The translations under genes were made by a program, and so were the position numbers. A stretch of 64,000 bases of DNA from JAUWBF01 sp043815125 (lineage in GTDB: Bacteria; Verrucomicrobiota; Verrucomicrobiia; Opitutales; Opitutaceae): contig JBDRJH010000147.1 in the NCBI GenBank assembly GCA_043815125.1, positions 1 through 64,000 on the forward strand, written 5' to 3'. Numbering within the stretch: position 1 is the first letter of the stretch; each line of letters starts with the position of its first letter. This document shows, in pieces, positions 25,421 to 35,331 of this stretch. The notes below the pieces were generated by a model, which saw only the letters and a list, made by a program, of their open reading frames with translations, did no database searches and had not been told where the DNA came from.

Positions 25421-26005
25421 ATGTTGATCGCCCTGCACAAGCCCTACGGACTGCTCTCGCAGTTCACCCCGGAGCCGGGGTCCGCGTGGGGAACGCTCGC
25501 GCAGTGCGGACTGCCGGGCGGCGTCTATCCGCTGGGCCGACTGGACGCGGACTCGGAGGGCTTGCTGCTGCTGTCGGACGAACCGGGGCTGAACTCCCGC
25601 CTGATGGACCCGAAGCACGGGCACCGCCGCGAATACTGGGTGCAGGTGGAACGCGTCCCGACCGACGAGGCGATCCGGCAATTGTGTGCCGGGGTGCGCA
25701 TCGGCGGTTATCAAACGCTGCCCTGCCGCGCGCGCCGCCTCGAACCGGCGCCGGACTGGCCGGCCCGCAACCCGCCCGTGCGTTATCGCAAGACCGTGCC
25801 GGATGGCTGGCTCTCGATCGAATTGACCGAGGGCAAAAACCGCCAGGTGCGCCGCATGACCGCCGCCGTCGGGCACCCCACCCTGCGCTTGGTCCGGGTG
25901 CGCATCGGCGAACTCACGCTGCCATCGCTGGAACTGGCTCCGGGCCGATGGCGAGAACTGGACGCGGACCAACGCCAGGCGGTGTTCGCGTCGGCGCGTC
26001 GCTGA
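25421..26005 (+). CDS. RluE/RsuA-type pseudouridine synthase
   Basis: A 194-residue rRNA pseudouridine synthase without an S4 domain, the short RluE-like form. It begins LIALHKPYGLLSQFTPE, and the catalytic motif is PLGRLDADSEGLLLLSDE with the catalytic Asp in GRLDADSEG (about residue 43). The KNRQVRRMTAAVGHPTLRL segment is also typical. The expected product is pseudouridine in 23S rRNA. The start at ATG 25421 is favoured over upstream GTG/TTG codons. It is divergent from the secretion operon; the 136-bp gap holds both promoters. Confidence 0.9.
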   Translation: MLIALHKPYGLLSQFTPEPGSAWGTLAQCGLPGGVYPLGRLDADSEGLLLLSDEPGLNSRLMDPKHGHRREYWVQVERVPTDEAIRQLCAGVRIGGYQTLPCRARRLEPAPDWPARNPPVRYRKTVPDGWLSIELTEGKNRQVRRMTAAVGHPTLRLVRVRIGELTLPSLELAPGRWRELDADQRQAVFASARR

Positions 26006-26029
26006 GGGCCGGCCGGCCCCCGCAGGGAA

Positions 26030-26680
26030 TCAAACGTGCCGGATGACCTCGCCGGCGTCGAAGCGGACCTTGGCCGTGGCCGCGTATTTGTCGTCGGCGG
26101 CGCGATAGCCCGCCGGACAGGCGCACACCGTGGCCCAGCCGGTGCCGGTAAGGCCGAGGATCTCGTCATACTTGGCGGGGACCAGACCCTCCATCGGGCA
26201 GGTGTCGACGCCGAGCAGGGCGGCCGCGGTCATGAACTGGCCGAGCGCGATGTAGATTTGGTGGGTTTGCCAAGTGTCGAGGCGACCGTCGCGACGGGCG
26301 GAATCGAGGCTCTGGTTGATCACCTTCATGAAAGGATCAAGCGACTCCACCGGGACTCCGCGCAACGCGGCGGTGCGTTGCATGTAGCGCCCGACGTGAT
26401 CGGCGCCGAGATCCTTGCGCACGAGAAACACCACCAGGTGCGACGCGTCCACGACCTGGGTCTGGCCCCAGGAAGCGCCGACGAGTTGCGCCCGCAGTTC
26501 CGGATTGTCGACCACGAGGAATTGCCAGGGCTGCAAACCGAAGGACGACGGCGTCAACACCAGCGATTGCTCGAGCACGGACCACGTCTGCGCGGGGATC
26601 TTGCGGGTCGGGTCAAACTTCTTGGTGGCGTAGCGCCAATTAAGCGTGTCGAGGAGCTGTTGTGAGGAGATCGGCGTCAT
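26030..26680 (-). CDS. Nitroreductase family NAD(P)H-dependent oxidoreductase
   Basis: A 216-residue flavoprotein of the NfsB type. FMN-binding segments are LNWRYATKKFDPTRKIP near the N-terminus and LTPSSFGLQPWQFLVVDN (about 36-53). The C-terminal part has ALGQFMTAAALLGVDTCPME and the final GYRAADDKYA...VRF. Members reduce nitro compounds or quinones with NAD(P)H. The start at 26680 (MTPISSQQLL) matches the family; the longer frame upstream adds unrelated residues. It is convergent with the pseudouridine synthase gene. Confidence 0.9.
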   Translation of the reverse strand: MTPISSQQLLDTLNWRYATKKFDPTRKIPAQTWSVLEQSLVLTPSSFGLQPWQFLVVDNPELRAQLVGASWGQTQVVDASHLVVFLVRKDLGADHVGRYMQRTAALRGVPVESLDPFMKVINQSLDSARRDGRLDTWQTHQIYIALGQFMTAAALLGVDTCPMEGLVPAKYDEILGLTGTGWATVCACPAGYRAADDKYAATAKVRFDAGEVIRHV

Positions 26681-26799
26681 GGTCGGAAGCTGGTGAACGC
26701 CAGCATACGTCGGGAAATCGAAACGCAAGAGTGCGCTCCGTTTTAAGACGGGTGCTTGACTTGACGAGATTCCCCACTTTTGGTCGCCCTTCGTTTTTT

Positions 26800-26875
26800 C
26801 GCCAGAGTAGCTCAGTGGTAGAGCAGCCCCGACACGTCGGGGTTGGTCGCCGGAAACCTACTCATTTTGTTAAAA
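26800..26875 (+). pseudogene. Degenerate tRNA-like copy abutting the tRNA
   Basis: Bases 26801-26826 are identical to the 5' 26 bases (after the first) of the tRNA at 26876, and 26845-26853 (ggtcgccgg) match its variable and T-arm start. The middle is replaced by a perfect 6-bp hairpin (CCCCGA CACG TCGGGG, 26827-26842). The T-loop half and the acceptor 3' strand are lost (aaacctactcattttgttaaaa). The spacing equals one tRNA length, so the two copies sit head to tail with no gap. It cannot fold into a cloverleaf. Confidence 0.7.
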
Positions 26876-26951
<76 letters not shown>

Positions 26952-26963
26952 CTTTAAGCTCCC

Positions 26964-26993
26964 AAACCCGTCGCCGACCGTGACGGGTTTTTT
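26964..26993 (+). terminator. Terminator after the tRNA
   Basis: A 9-bp stem (AAACCCGTC/GACGGGTTT) with a 9-base loop ending in a T-run, 12 bp after the tRNA CCA. Confidence 0.8.
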
Positions 26994-27107
26994 GCGTTTG
27001 GAGGGGCGAGACCACCCCTGCCCCGGTTTCCCGCGGGCGGTTAAGGGCTTGCCAGCGACTGGCCAAAAAGATTTTTCTGTCCGTTTTCGCCAACCCGTAT
27101 CCACACC

Positions 27108-28883
<1,776 letters not shown>

Positions 28884-28911
28884 GGCCCCCGCCCTGCTTT
28901 CGATTTCAAAC

Positions 28912-28943
28912 AAAAGCCGGACCTTCCAAGGTCCGGCTTTTTT
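28912..28943 (+). terminator. Terminator after ilvB
   Basis: A 13-bp stem (AAAGCCGGACCTT/AAGGTCCGGCTTT) with a 2-base loop followed by a T-run. Confidence 0.9.
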
Positions 28944-28959
28944 GCGCTCAATTCAGAAT

Positions 28960-29059
28960 GTAGGGGTCGCGCTTGCGCGACCCGGCGCGACCCGTTGGGC
29001 GAAAGGAGCGATGCTGATGCGAACTCGCGTCCAACGGGCCTCGCAAGCGAGGCCCCTGC
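28960..29059. repeat. REP/REPIN-like inverted repeat
   Basis: About 100 bp with two palindromic ends in inverted orientation. The left end is GTAGGGG followed by GTCGCGC-TT-GCGCGAC; the right end is GCCTCGC-AA-GCGAGGC followed by CCCTGC. Internal CCCGTTGG and CCAACGGG also pair. It fills the gap between ilvB's terminator and the end of aguA. It has the layout of a REPIN, a non-autonomous element mobilised by a REP-associated transposase. Confidence 0.7.
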
Positions 29060-29068
29060 GGGAACCGC

Positions 29069-30214
29069 TCAGGCCGGCTGCTGCTGCGAGATGCAGTGCA
29101 GGGTGCCGAGGCCCCAGATCAGGTGGTAACAGTCGATCGGCACGATCTCGCGGCCGGGGAAGCAGTGGCCGATGATCTTGCAGGCCTCGGCGTCCTTGGT
29201 CGGCTGGCGGAAGGTCGGCACAAGGACGGCGCCGTTGATGATGAGAAAATTCGCGTAGCTGGCGGGCACGCGCTGGCGTTTGTAACCAAAGGGCTTGGGC
29301 ATGGGCAGCTCGACGATGTCGAACTTTTTGCCGGCGGGCGTGCGGAAGGTTTTCAGGCGCTCAAGGTTCTCGGCGAGGATCGCGTGGTTCTTGTCCTTGG
29401 GGTTGGCCTCGACGCAGGTGATGAAACCATCGGGCTTGTAGAAGCGCGTCATGTCGTCGATGTGACCGTCGGTGTCGTCGCCGACGATGCCCTCGCCGAC
29501 CCAGAGGATGCCGGTCACGCCGAGGTAGTCGCGCAGGTTCTGCTCGATCTGTTCCTTGGTGAGCTTCGGGTTGCGGTTGGGGTGCAGCAGGCACTGCTCG
29601 CTGGTGAGCAGCAGGCCCTCGCCGTTCACGTCGATCGAGCCGCCCTCGAGGATCATGTCGTTGACGAAGCGCTTCAGCTTCAGCTTGGCGGCGATGCTCG
29701 GGGGAATCTCGTTGTCGAGGTCGTAGGGCGGGTATTTGTCGCCCCAGGCGTTGTAGGCCCAGTCGGTGATGGCGACCTCGCCGGTCTGGCTGTGCTTGAC
29801 GAAGATGGGGCCGTGGTCGCGGCACCAGGCGTCATTGGTCGGGTGATCGTAAAAGGTGACCTTTGTCATGTCCGCGCCGGCCTTCACGCAGAGTCTTTTC
29901 GCACGGGTGTGCAGACTGGCGGCGGCGTTGACGCGAACTTCCTGAAAGCGGCTGATCGCCGCGACGATGCGCGCGTAGACGTAGGGCACCGGGCGGAACT
30001 TGCCCGGCCAGGTCGCGTAGTTGTGCGGCCATGACAGCCAGAGGGCGACCTGCGGCGCCCACTCGGCGGGCATGTGGTAGCCGAGCGCGGACGGGGTGTC
30101 GGCGGCCGGGGCGGCGACGACAGGTTTTTTCTTCGCCGTCGTTTTTTTGGCCGACGCTTTTTTTGCGGGCGCGGCTTTTTTGACGGCGGTGGTTTTCGCG
30201 GGGGCTTTGGCCAT
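29069..30214 (-). CDS. aguA: Agmatine deiminase with a Lys/Ala-rich N-terminal tail
   Basis: A 381-residue member of the agmatine deiminase/PAD family, which converts agmatine to N-carbamoylputrescine. Family motifs are YHMPAEWAPQVALWLSWPHN, DAWCRDHGPIFV, EGGSIDVNGEGLLLTSEQCL, GDDTDGHIDDMTRF, and the catalytic Cys374 in GLGTLHCISQQQ. The first 40 residues are not part of the enzyme: they are an AKAPAKK/KKASAKKTTAKKK-type low-complexity tail like histone-H1-type proteins. It is 48 bp downstream of aguB, giving both putrescine steps in one operon. Confidence 0.93.
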   Translation of the reverse strand: MAKAPAKTTAVKKAAPAKKASAKKTTAKKKPVVAAPAADTPSALGYHMPAEWAPQVALWLSWPHNYATWPGKFRPVPYVYARIVAAISRFQEVRVNAAASLHTRAKRLCVKAGADMTKVTFYDHPTNDAWCRDHGPIFVKHSQTGEVAITDWAYNAWGDKYPPYDLDNEIPPSIAAKLKLKRFVNDMILEGGSIDVNGEGLLLTSEQCLLHPNRNPKLTKEQIEQNLRDYLGVTGILWVGEGIVGDDTDGHIDDMTRFYKPDGFITCVEANPKDKNHAILAENLERLKTFRTPAGKKFDIVELPMPKPFGYKRQRVPASYANFLIINGAVLVPTFRQPTKDAEACKIIGHCFPGREIVPIDCYHLIWGLGTLHCISQQQPA

Positions 30215-30262
30215 GGAGGGAGGCGTGGACCGCGCGATGACGCCGGTCCAGGGGATGAAAAA

Positions 30263-31150
30263 TCAGTCGATGTAGCGTTTGACCAGATTGCCGTAGGCGT
30301 CGATGCGGCGATCGCGCAGGAACGGCCAGTGCGTGCGGGTGACATCGACCTTGTCCATCTCGACCGGGACGAGGAGGATTTCCTCTTGATCGACCGAGGC
30401 CTTGGCCAGGATCTGACCGCTGGTGCCGGCCACGAAGGACTGCCCCCAGAACTCAAGGCCGTCACCGCCGACGCCGTCGATGACCTCGTGGCCGATGCGG
30501 TTGATCGCGGCGACGTAGCAGCCGTTGGCGACCGCGTGGCTGCGCTGGATGGTTTCCCAGGCACCGTGCTGGTTGACGCCGTATTCGGATTTCTCGGACG
30601 GATGCCAGCCGATGGCGGTCGGGTAGAAGAGGATCTCGGCGCCCTGCAGCGAGGTGAGGCGGGCGGCCTCGGGATACCACTGGTCCCAGCAAATGAGCAC
30701 GCCGATGCGGCCGAACTTGGTGTCCCAGGCCTTGAAGCCGGTGTCGCCGGGGGTGAAGTAGAACTTCTCGTAGAACAGCGGATCGTCCGGGATGTGCATC
30801 TTGCGGTAGATGCCGAGGAGCGAGCCGTCCGCGTCGACGATGATGGCGGTGTTGTGGTAGAGACCGCTGGCGCGTTTCTCGAAGAGCGAGGCGATGATGA
30901 CGACGCCGTGTTTCTTGGCGATCGCCTGGTAGGCCTGGGTCGAGGGGCCGGAGGGGATCGGCTCGGCGAGGTCGAAGAAGCGGTGCTCCTCGCTCTGGCA
31001 GAAATACTGCGAGGTCACCAGTTCCTGCGTGCAGATGATCTGCGCGCCCTGCTTGGCGGCCTGTTCGACGAGCGAGAGGTTTTTCTGGAGGTTGGCCTTG
31101 GGGTCGGGACCGCAGGCGTGCTGGAGGAGGCCGAGGGTGACGGTGGACAT
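30263..31150 (-). CDS. aguB: N-carbamoylputrescine amidase
   Basis: A 295-residue nitrilase-superfamily amidase that releases putrescine from N-carbamoylputrescine. The Glu-Lys-Cys triad is visible: Glu43 in ICTQELVTSQYF, Lys117 in YRKMHIPDDP and Cys154 in VLICWDQWYPEAAR. The substrate-specific segment GWHPSEKSEYG and the C-terminal RTHWPFLRDRRIDAY match AguB proteins. It lies between hisG (46 bp upstream) and aguA (48 bp downstream) on the same strand. Confidence 0.95.
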   Translation of the reverse strand: MSTVTLGLLQHACGPDPKANLQKNLSLVEQAAKQGAQIICTQELVTSQYFCQSEEHRFFDLAEPIPSGPSTQAYQAIAKKHGVVIIASLFEKRASGLYHNTAIIVDADGSLLGIYRKMHIPDDPLFYEKFYFTPGDTGFKAWDTKFGRIGVLICWDQWYPEAARLTSLQGAEILFYPTAIGWHPSEKSEYGVNQHGAWETIQRSHAVANGCYVAAINRIGHEVIDGVGGDGLEFWGQSFVAGTSGQILAKASVDQEEILLVPVEMDKVDVTRTHWPFLRDRRIDAYGNLVKRYID

Positions 31151-31196
31151 GATGCGTCGAGGAAACGAGGGAACGGCGGCGAGTCGAACGGGCCGG

Positions 31197-32087
31197 TCAG
31201 TAAACGACCTTGTTGAGCGGATATTCCACGATGCCCTCGGCGCCGAGCGCCTTGAGCTGGGGGATGATCTCGCGGACGACCTTCTCGTCGATGATGGTCT
31301 CGAGGGCGACCCAGTCGGCGTTGCTCAAAGTGGAGATGGTCGGGTTGCGCAGGGCGGGCAGCGCGGAGATGATTTGATCGAGCGAGGCCTTGGGCAGGTT
31401 CATCTTGAGGCCGACCTTGCTGTTGGCCTCAAGGGCGCCGATCAGGAGCATGGCGATGGTCTCGATCTTCTTGCGCTTGGCGGGGTTGGCCCAGGCGTCC
31501 TTGTTGGCGATGAACTTGGTGTTGGTCTCGAGCAGGGTGTCGACGATGCGGAGCTTGTTGGCACGCAGCGAGGAGCCGGTCTCGGTGATGTCGACGATGG
31601 CGTCGACGAGGTCGGGGACCTTGACCTCGGTGGCGCCCCAGGAGAACTCGACCTTCACCGGGATGTTGCGCGACTCGAAGTAGCGTTTGACGGTGCCGAC
31701 CATTTCGGTGGCGACGCGCTTGCCGGCGAGATCCTCGGGCTTTTGCACGGAGGAGGCCTCGGGCACGCAGAGGACCCAGCGGGATTTGAGCGTGGAGGCG
31801 CGGCTGTAGATCAGGTCGCAAACCTCGACGACATCGGATTCGTTTTCCTGAATCCAGTCGTAGCCGGTGAGGCCGCAGTCGAAGAAGCCTTGCTCGACGT
31901 AGCGGCTGACTTCCTGGGCGCGGACAAAGCGACCGTCGAGCTCGGGGTCGTCGATGGACGGCTTGTAGGAGCGTGAGCTGGTGGAGATTTTCCAACCGGC
32001 TTTGGCGAAGAGATTTTTGGTGGATTCCTCGAGGCTGCCCTTGGGCAGTCCGAGCATCAGCAGTGGAGCTTGGGCGGACACCTCCAC
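31197..32087 (-). CDS. hisG: ATP phosphoribosyltransferase, long form
   Basis: A 296-residue HisG, the first enzyme of histidine synthesis (ATP plus PRPP). It has LGLPKGSLEESTKNLFAKAG at the N-terminus, the DCGLTGYDWI segment, and the PRPP-loop-like DAIVDITETGSSLRANKL. The C-terminal ACT-like regulatory domain (about 215-296) defines the long, hexameric, histidine-inhibited form that does not need HisZ. The start is GTG at 32087, with another in-frame GTG two codons later. It heads a three-gene run with aguB and aguA and is divergent from the response regulator gene. Confidence 0.95.
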   Translation of the reverse strand: MEVSAQAPLLMLGLPKGSLEESTKNLFAKAGWKISTSSRSYKPSIDDPELDGRFVRAQEVSRYVEQGFFDCGLTGYDWIQENESDVVEVCDLIYSRASTLKSRWVLCVPEASSVQKPEDLAGKRVATEMVGTVKRYFESRNIPVKVEFSWGATEVKVPDLVDAIVDITETGSSLRANKLRIVDTLLETNTKFIANKDAWANPAKRKKIETIAMLLIGALEANSKVGLKMNLPKASLDQIISALPALRNPTISTLSNADWVALETIIDEKVVREIIPQLKALGAEGIVEYPLNKVVY

Positions 32088-32220
32088 AGGGGAGCTTCGC
32101 GGGGAGAGCCGTTCAAGTTAAATTCGTTGCCCTGGTCATTCGTAACCAATGTTCATGCGACAAATCACCAGATGTAAAAAACGCGTGACGCCAAGGCTTC
32201 TCTAGTTTTTACATTTGTCC

Positions 32221-32967
32221 ATGAGTTCATCCCCGCAACCCTTGATTCTGGTGGTCGAAGACGAGCCCGAACTGGCCCACTTGATCGCCAACTATCTGGA
32301 AGAAGCGGGCATGAAGGCCCAGATTTGCAACCGATCGGCGCACGCCCTGCGCTTTCTTAAAAGCAACTTCGCCAACCTGCTGCTGCTCGACATCAACCTG
32401 CCCGACCAATCGGGGTTTTCCCTCATCGAAGACCTGCGCAAGAACGACATTCAGGTGCCGGTCATCTTCGTGACGGGCAATAGCCTTGAGGTCAGCAAGA
32501 TCAAGGGGCTGGAGCTCGGCGGCGACGATTACGTCACGAAACCCTTCAGCTATCCCGAACTCGTGGCCCGTATTCGCGCCGTTCTCCGTCGCGCCGAGTC
32601 CGGCACCGATCCGACCCTCACCAAGAACGTCAAGGTCATCGACGAACCCTTCGAGTTTTGCGGCGCGGAGGTCATTCCCCTGCGTCTGGAAATCAAGCTC
32701 GCCGACGGCACCGTGCAAAAAATCGGCCGCAAGGAGATCGGCATCATGGCCTACCTCAAGCAGCACCAAGGCGTGGTCATCACCCGCAAAACCCTCATCC
32801 ACGCGGTCTGGGGCATCCACGCCAACGTAAAGAGCCGCTCCCTTGACCAATACATCGTGAAGGTCCGCGACATGCTCAAGGCCAGCGGCCACTCGCACGA
32901 TTCGATCCGCACCGTGCATGGCGTCGGTTATATCTTCGACCCCGAAGGCAAGCACAGCGAGAGCTGA
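32221..32967 (+). CDS. OmpR-type response regulator, orphan
   Basis: A 248-residue two-component regulator. The receiver domain (residues about 8-120) has the acidic pair in VVEDEPEL, the phosphorylatable Asp in LLLLDINLPDQSG, the Thr in VIFVTGNS and the Lys in YVTKPFSYPELVARIR. The C-terminal winged helix (about 150-245) includes IGRKEIGIMAYLKQHQGVV and SLDQYIVKVRDML, then IRTVHGVGYIF. It should bind DNA. No histidine kinase is nearby. The ATG at 32221 is preferred over the in-frame TTG at 32215. Confidence 0.93.
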   Translation: MSSSPQPLILVVEDEPELAHLIANYLEEAGMKAQICNRSAHALRFLKSNFANLLLLDINLPDQSGFSLIEDLRKNDIQVPVIFVTGNSLEVSKIKGLELGGDDYVTKPFSYPELVARIRAVLRRAESGTDPTLTKNVKVIDEPFEFCGAEVIPLRLEIKLADGTVQKIGRKEIGIMAYLKQHQGVVITRKTLIHAVWGIHANVKSRSLDQYIVKVRDMLKASGHSHDSIRTVHGVGYIFDPEGKHSES

Positions 32968-33007
32968 ACCGGGCAACGCGCATTTACGCATTGCACGCCG
33001 ATCAATC

Positions 33008-35308
33008 TCAACGCGCCCCCGTCTCCATCGCCCGGTCCAGCAGGACGTCCGCCTCGGCCCGCGCGCCCTTCGCGCCAAATAGCTTGGCGGCGTCCAGATA
33101 GGCACGCTCACGCGCCTCCGCGGGCAACGCGGCCACGCCCCGCAATACCGAACGCAGCGCGTCCGCCGGCCGCTCCAGCAAAAGCTGCAGTTCTCCCAGC
33201 CGCATCCATGGCGCCGGCGAATCCGGTGATAAAGCGGCCGCGCTCCGGAAGCAAATCAACGCACGATCAAACTCGGCATAGGCAATCGCCATCATGCCAT
33301 GCCGGTAGGCCGCCTCCGCCGGGGTTTGCTCAAAATCCACCGCGAACAAACGCACCCGCGATTCGATCCGGCCAAACTGCGACGGCAACGCATAATAAAC
33401 CGGACGCAGCCACGCCGGATTGAGCGTGCCCTCCAGCAACGCCGGCCCCAGAGCCCGCCCGTCGACATCATCTTCGGCACGATAAAGCCCGCCTCCCCCA
33501 TCGAAACCGAACAGAGCCACGTGGGTGACCCCCCAGCGTCGCGCCAATTCCGCCGCCTGCTCCTCGTCATCGGCCCCCAGCAACCGCCCCGCGCGAAACA
33601 ACCCCGGCCGGTTTTCCCAATACAAGGTGCCCAAACTGCCAAAATCGCCAAAATAGGTCACCCCCGTCGACGCATCCGGCGCCGCCGCCAGCAACACGCG
33701 CACGCCACCCGCATCGGCGGTGATTGCCCGGGCCACCTCGCGATAAAGCAACTGCCGGGCCTCGTCCGCCTGCACATCCCGCCGCGCGGCCACCTGTTGA
33801 CGCTCACGCCACAACTGCCACGGCTGCCAAGCCGCCAGCACGACCAAAAACGCCGGCACCACGATGACCATCGCCCCCCTGCGCCCGCCCTCGCCCACCG
33901 TCCAGGCACAACGTGCCCAAACCACCGCCGCGAGCGCCAGCGGACCACCCGCAATCAGCATCCAGCGATTCTGCCACCAGCCGAGCCCCGTCACCAGCAA
34001 GGCCAACACCACCGACACCCGCAGCAAATACCCCTCCACGTGACCGCGCAGCCGGCACGCAAACACAATCGCTCCCGCCAACAACAGCGGTTGGAACACC
34101 ACATAGCCCGCATGGTGACGCCAACCCAGCACGCCGACACGCCGCGCCATCGACTCGAGCTCGGTGACATTGGCGTGGACCCGGGCCATGAACGGATCCG
34201 TCAACCCAAACACCGCGCCGCCACCGACCAACAACACGACCACCGGAGCCGCCAACCCCAGCAGCCCCAGCCCCGGTCGCCATAGTCCCCCGCGGGCAAA
34301 CATCCCACGCCCCTCCGCACGCCGTTCCAAAAACCACGCCAACAACTCCGCGCCGCCCGCCCACGCCAAGGCATAGACCGGATGATTGACCTCCAACCGC
34401 CAGCCCAACCGATCGGGGAACTGTTCGAGAAAATAGAAGCCCAAGCACAACCCCCCGCCCAACCGCCCCCATCGACGCCAGGCATCGCCGCAAAACACCG
34501 CGCCGCCCGCCCCCGGCCTGCCGCACGACACCACCGCGACCGCCAGCGCACCCATCACGGGAATCGTCGACGCCGCGCTAAACCACATCCCGACCGCGCC
34601 AAACACCGCCGACGCCGTGAACAAACGCCCGACCTCATCTTCATCGGCCGTCAACCAATCCCCGCGACCCGCACCCATGCCGCCACGGTGCCAACCCAGT
34701 CCGCCCAGCACGAGCGTCAGCACCACCCCCGCCCCGCACGCGGCGATGATGCCATGGTGATCGGGATTGCCCGGGTAAAACGCCGCGTAAAACCCACGGT
34801 GTCCCACCAGCACCATCGCATACACCGCACCCGCGACCACGCCCCAACGCCGCGCACACCACCACCCCAGAAGCGCCAAGGCCACGGCCAGCACCGGCAG
34901 ATTCGCCCAGACCGCCGCCCGCTCAAGCGCTACCGCAAAAGGCAAGCCCGTCGCCGCGCTCCACAGCTTGCCGGCGCCGATCAACCACCAGCCCCAGGCC
35001 GAACTCCAATACACCGGCCGGCCCTCGGGCGCGTTGTCGTCCACGCTTTGTCGCAGCCGCCACCCATCCGACACCGCCAGATGCTCCGCCACCCGTATCC
35101 ACGTCTGGCCGTCGAACGCCGTGCCCTGCGGGATCTGTTCACGCGGCAGCACGACTTGTTCGCCCGGAAAACGCTCCGCCGTCACCCGACGCAAATAGCC
35201 GTCCATCGCCGCCGCGTGCCAGACCACGAACCCGATCACCGCGCACCAGATCAACACCGCGCACAGCGTCCTCGACGAACTGCGGGAAATGTCGCTATCG
35301 AATGCCAT
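33008..35308 (-). CDS. Large membrane protein, GT-C/STT3-like with C-terminal TPR
   Basis: A 766-residue protein with about 11-13 helices in residues 1-480 and a soluble C-terminal part. After the first helix there is a loop resembling STT3/GT-C enzymes (AFDGQTWIRVAEH, DDNAPEGRPVYWSSAWGWWL). Later PGNPDHHGI (Asp183-His184-His185) recalls the DHH motif of archaeal and bacterial STT3 relatives. The soluble part includes a globular segment and a TPR-like repeat (ALICFRSAAALSPDSPAPWM, then LGELQLLLERPADAL) near the end. A glycosyl- or oligosaccharyl-transfer role is a reasonable inference. It is 23 bp upstream of the exonuclease gene on the same strand, so cotranscription is possible. Confidence 0.6.
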   Translation of the reverse strand: MAFDSDISRSSSRTLCAVLIWCAVIGFVVWHAAAMDGYLRRVTAERFPGEQVVLPREQIPQGTAFDGQTWIRVAEHLAVSDGWRLRQSVDDNAPEGRPVYWSSAWGWWLIGAGKLWSAATGLPFAVALERAAVWANLPVLAVALALLGWWCARRWGVVAGAVYAMVLVGHRGFYAAFYPGNPDHHGIIAACGAGVVLTLVLGGLGWHRGGMGAGRGDWLTADEDEVGRLFTASAVFGAVGMWFSAASTIPVMGALAVAVVSCGRPGAGGAVFCGDAWRRWGRLGGGLCLGFYFLEQFPDRLGWRLEVNHPVYALAWAGGAELLAWFLERRAEGRGMFARGGLWRPGLGLLGLAAPVVVLLVGGGAVFGLTDPFMARVHANVTELESMARRVGVLGWRHHAGYVVFQPLLLAGAIVFACRLRGHVEGYLLRVSVVLALLVTGLGWWQNRWMLIAGGPLALAAVVWARCAWTVGEGGRRGAMVIVVPAFLVVLAAWQPWQLWRERQQVAARRDVQADEARQLLYREVARAITADAGGVRVLLAAAPDASTGVTYFGDFGSLGTLYWENRPGLFRAGRLLGADDEEQAAELARRWGVTHVALFGFDGGGGLYRAEDDVDGRALGPALLEGTLNPAWLRPVYYALPSQFGRIESRVRLFAVDFEQTPAEAAYRHGMMAIAYAEFDRALICFRSAAALSPDSPAPWMRLGELQLLLERPADALRSVLRGVAALPAEARERAYLDAAKLFGAKGARAEADVLLDRAMETGAR

Positions 35309-35331
35309 GCCGTGTCGCGCGCAGACCGTGT

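Noticed and set aside
26827..26842. CCCCGACACGTCGGGG read as the anticodon arm of a functional tRNA-Val (GAC)
   Set aside because: Position 33 is not U in any register with a 7-base loop, and the T-arm and acceptor stem cannot close.
29096..31216. Plus-strand open frames of 312 and 380 codons opposite aguA and aguB
   Set aside because: Gly/Val/Asp-rich shadows of two enzymes whose catalytic residues are all on the minus strand.
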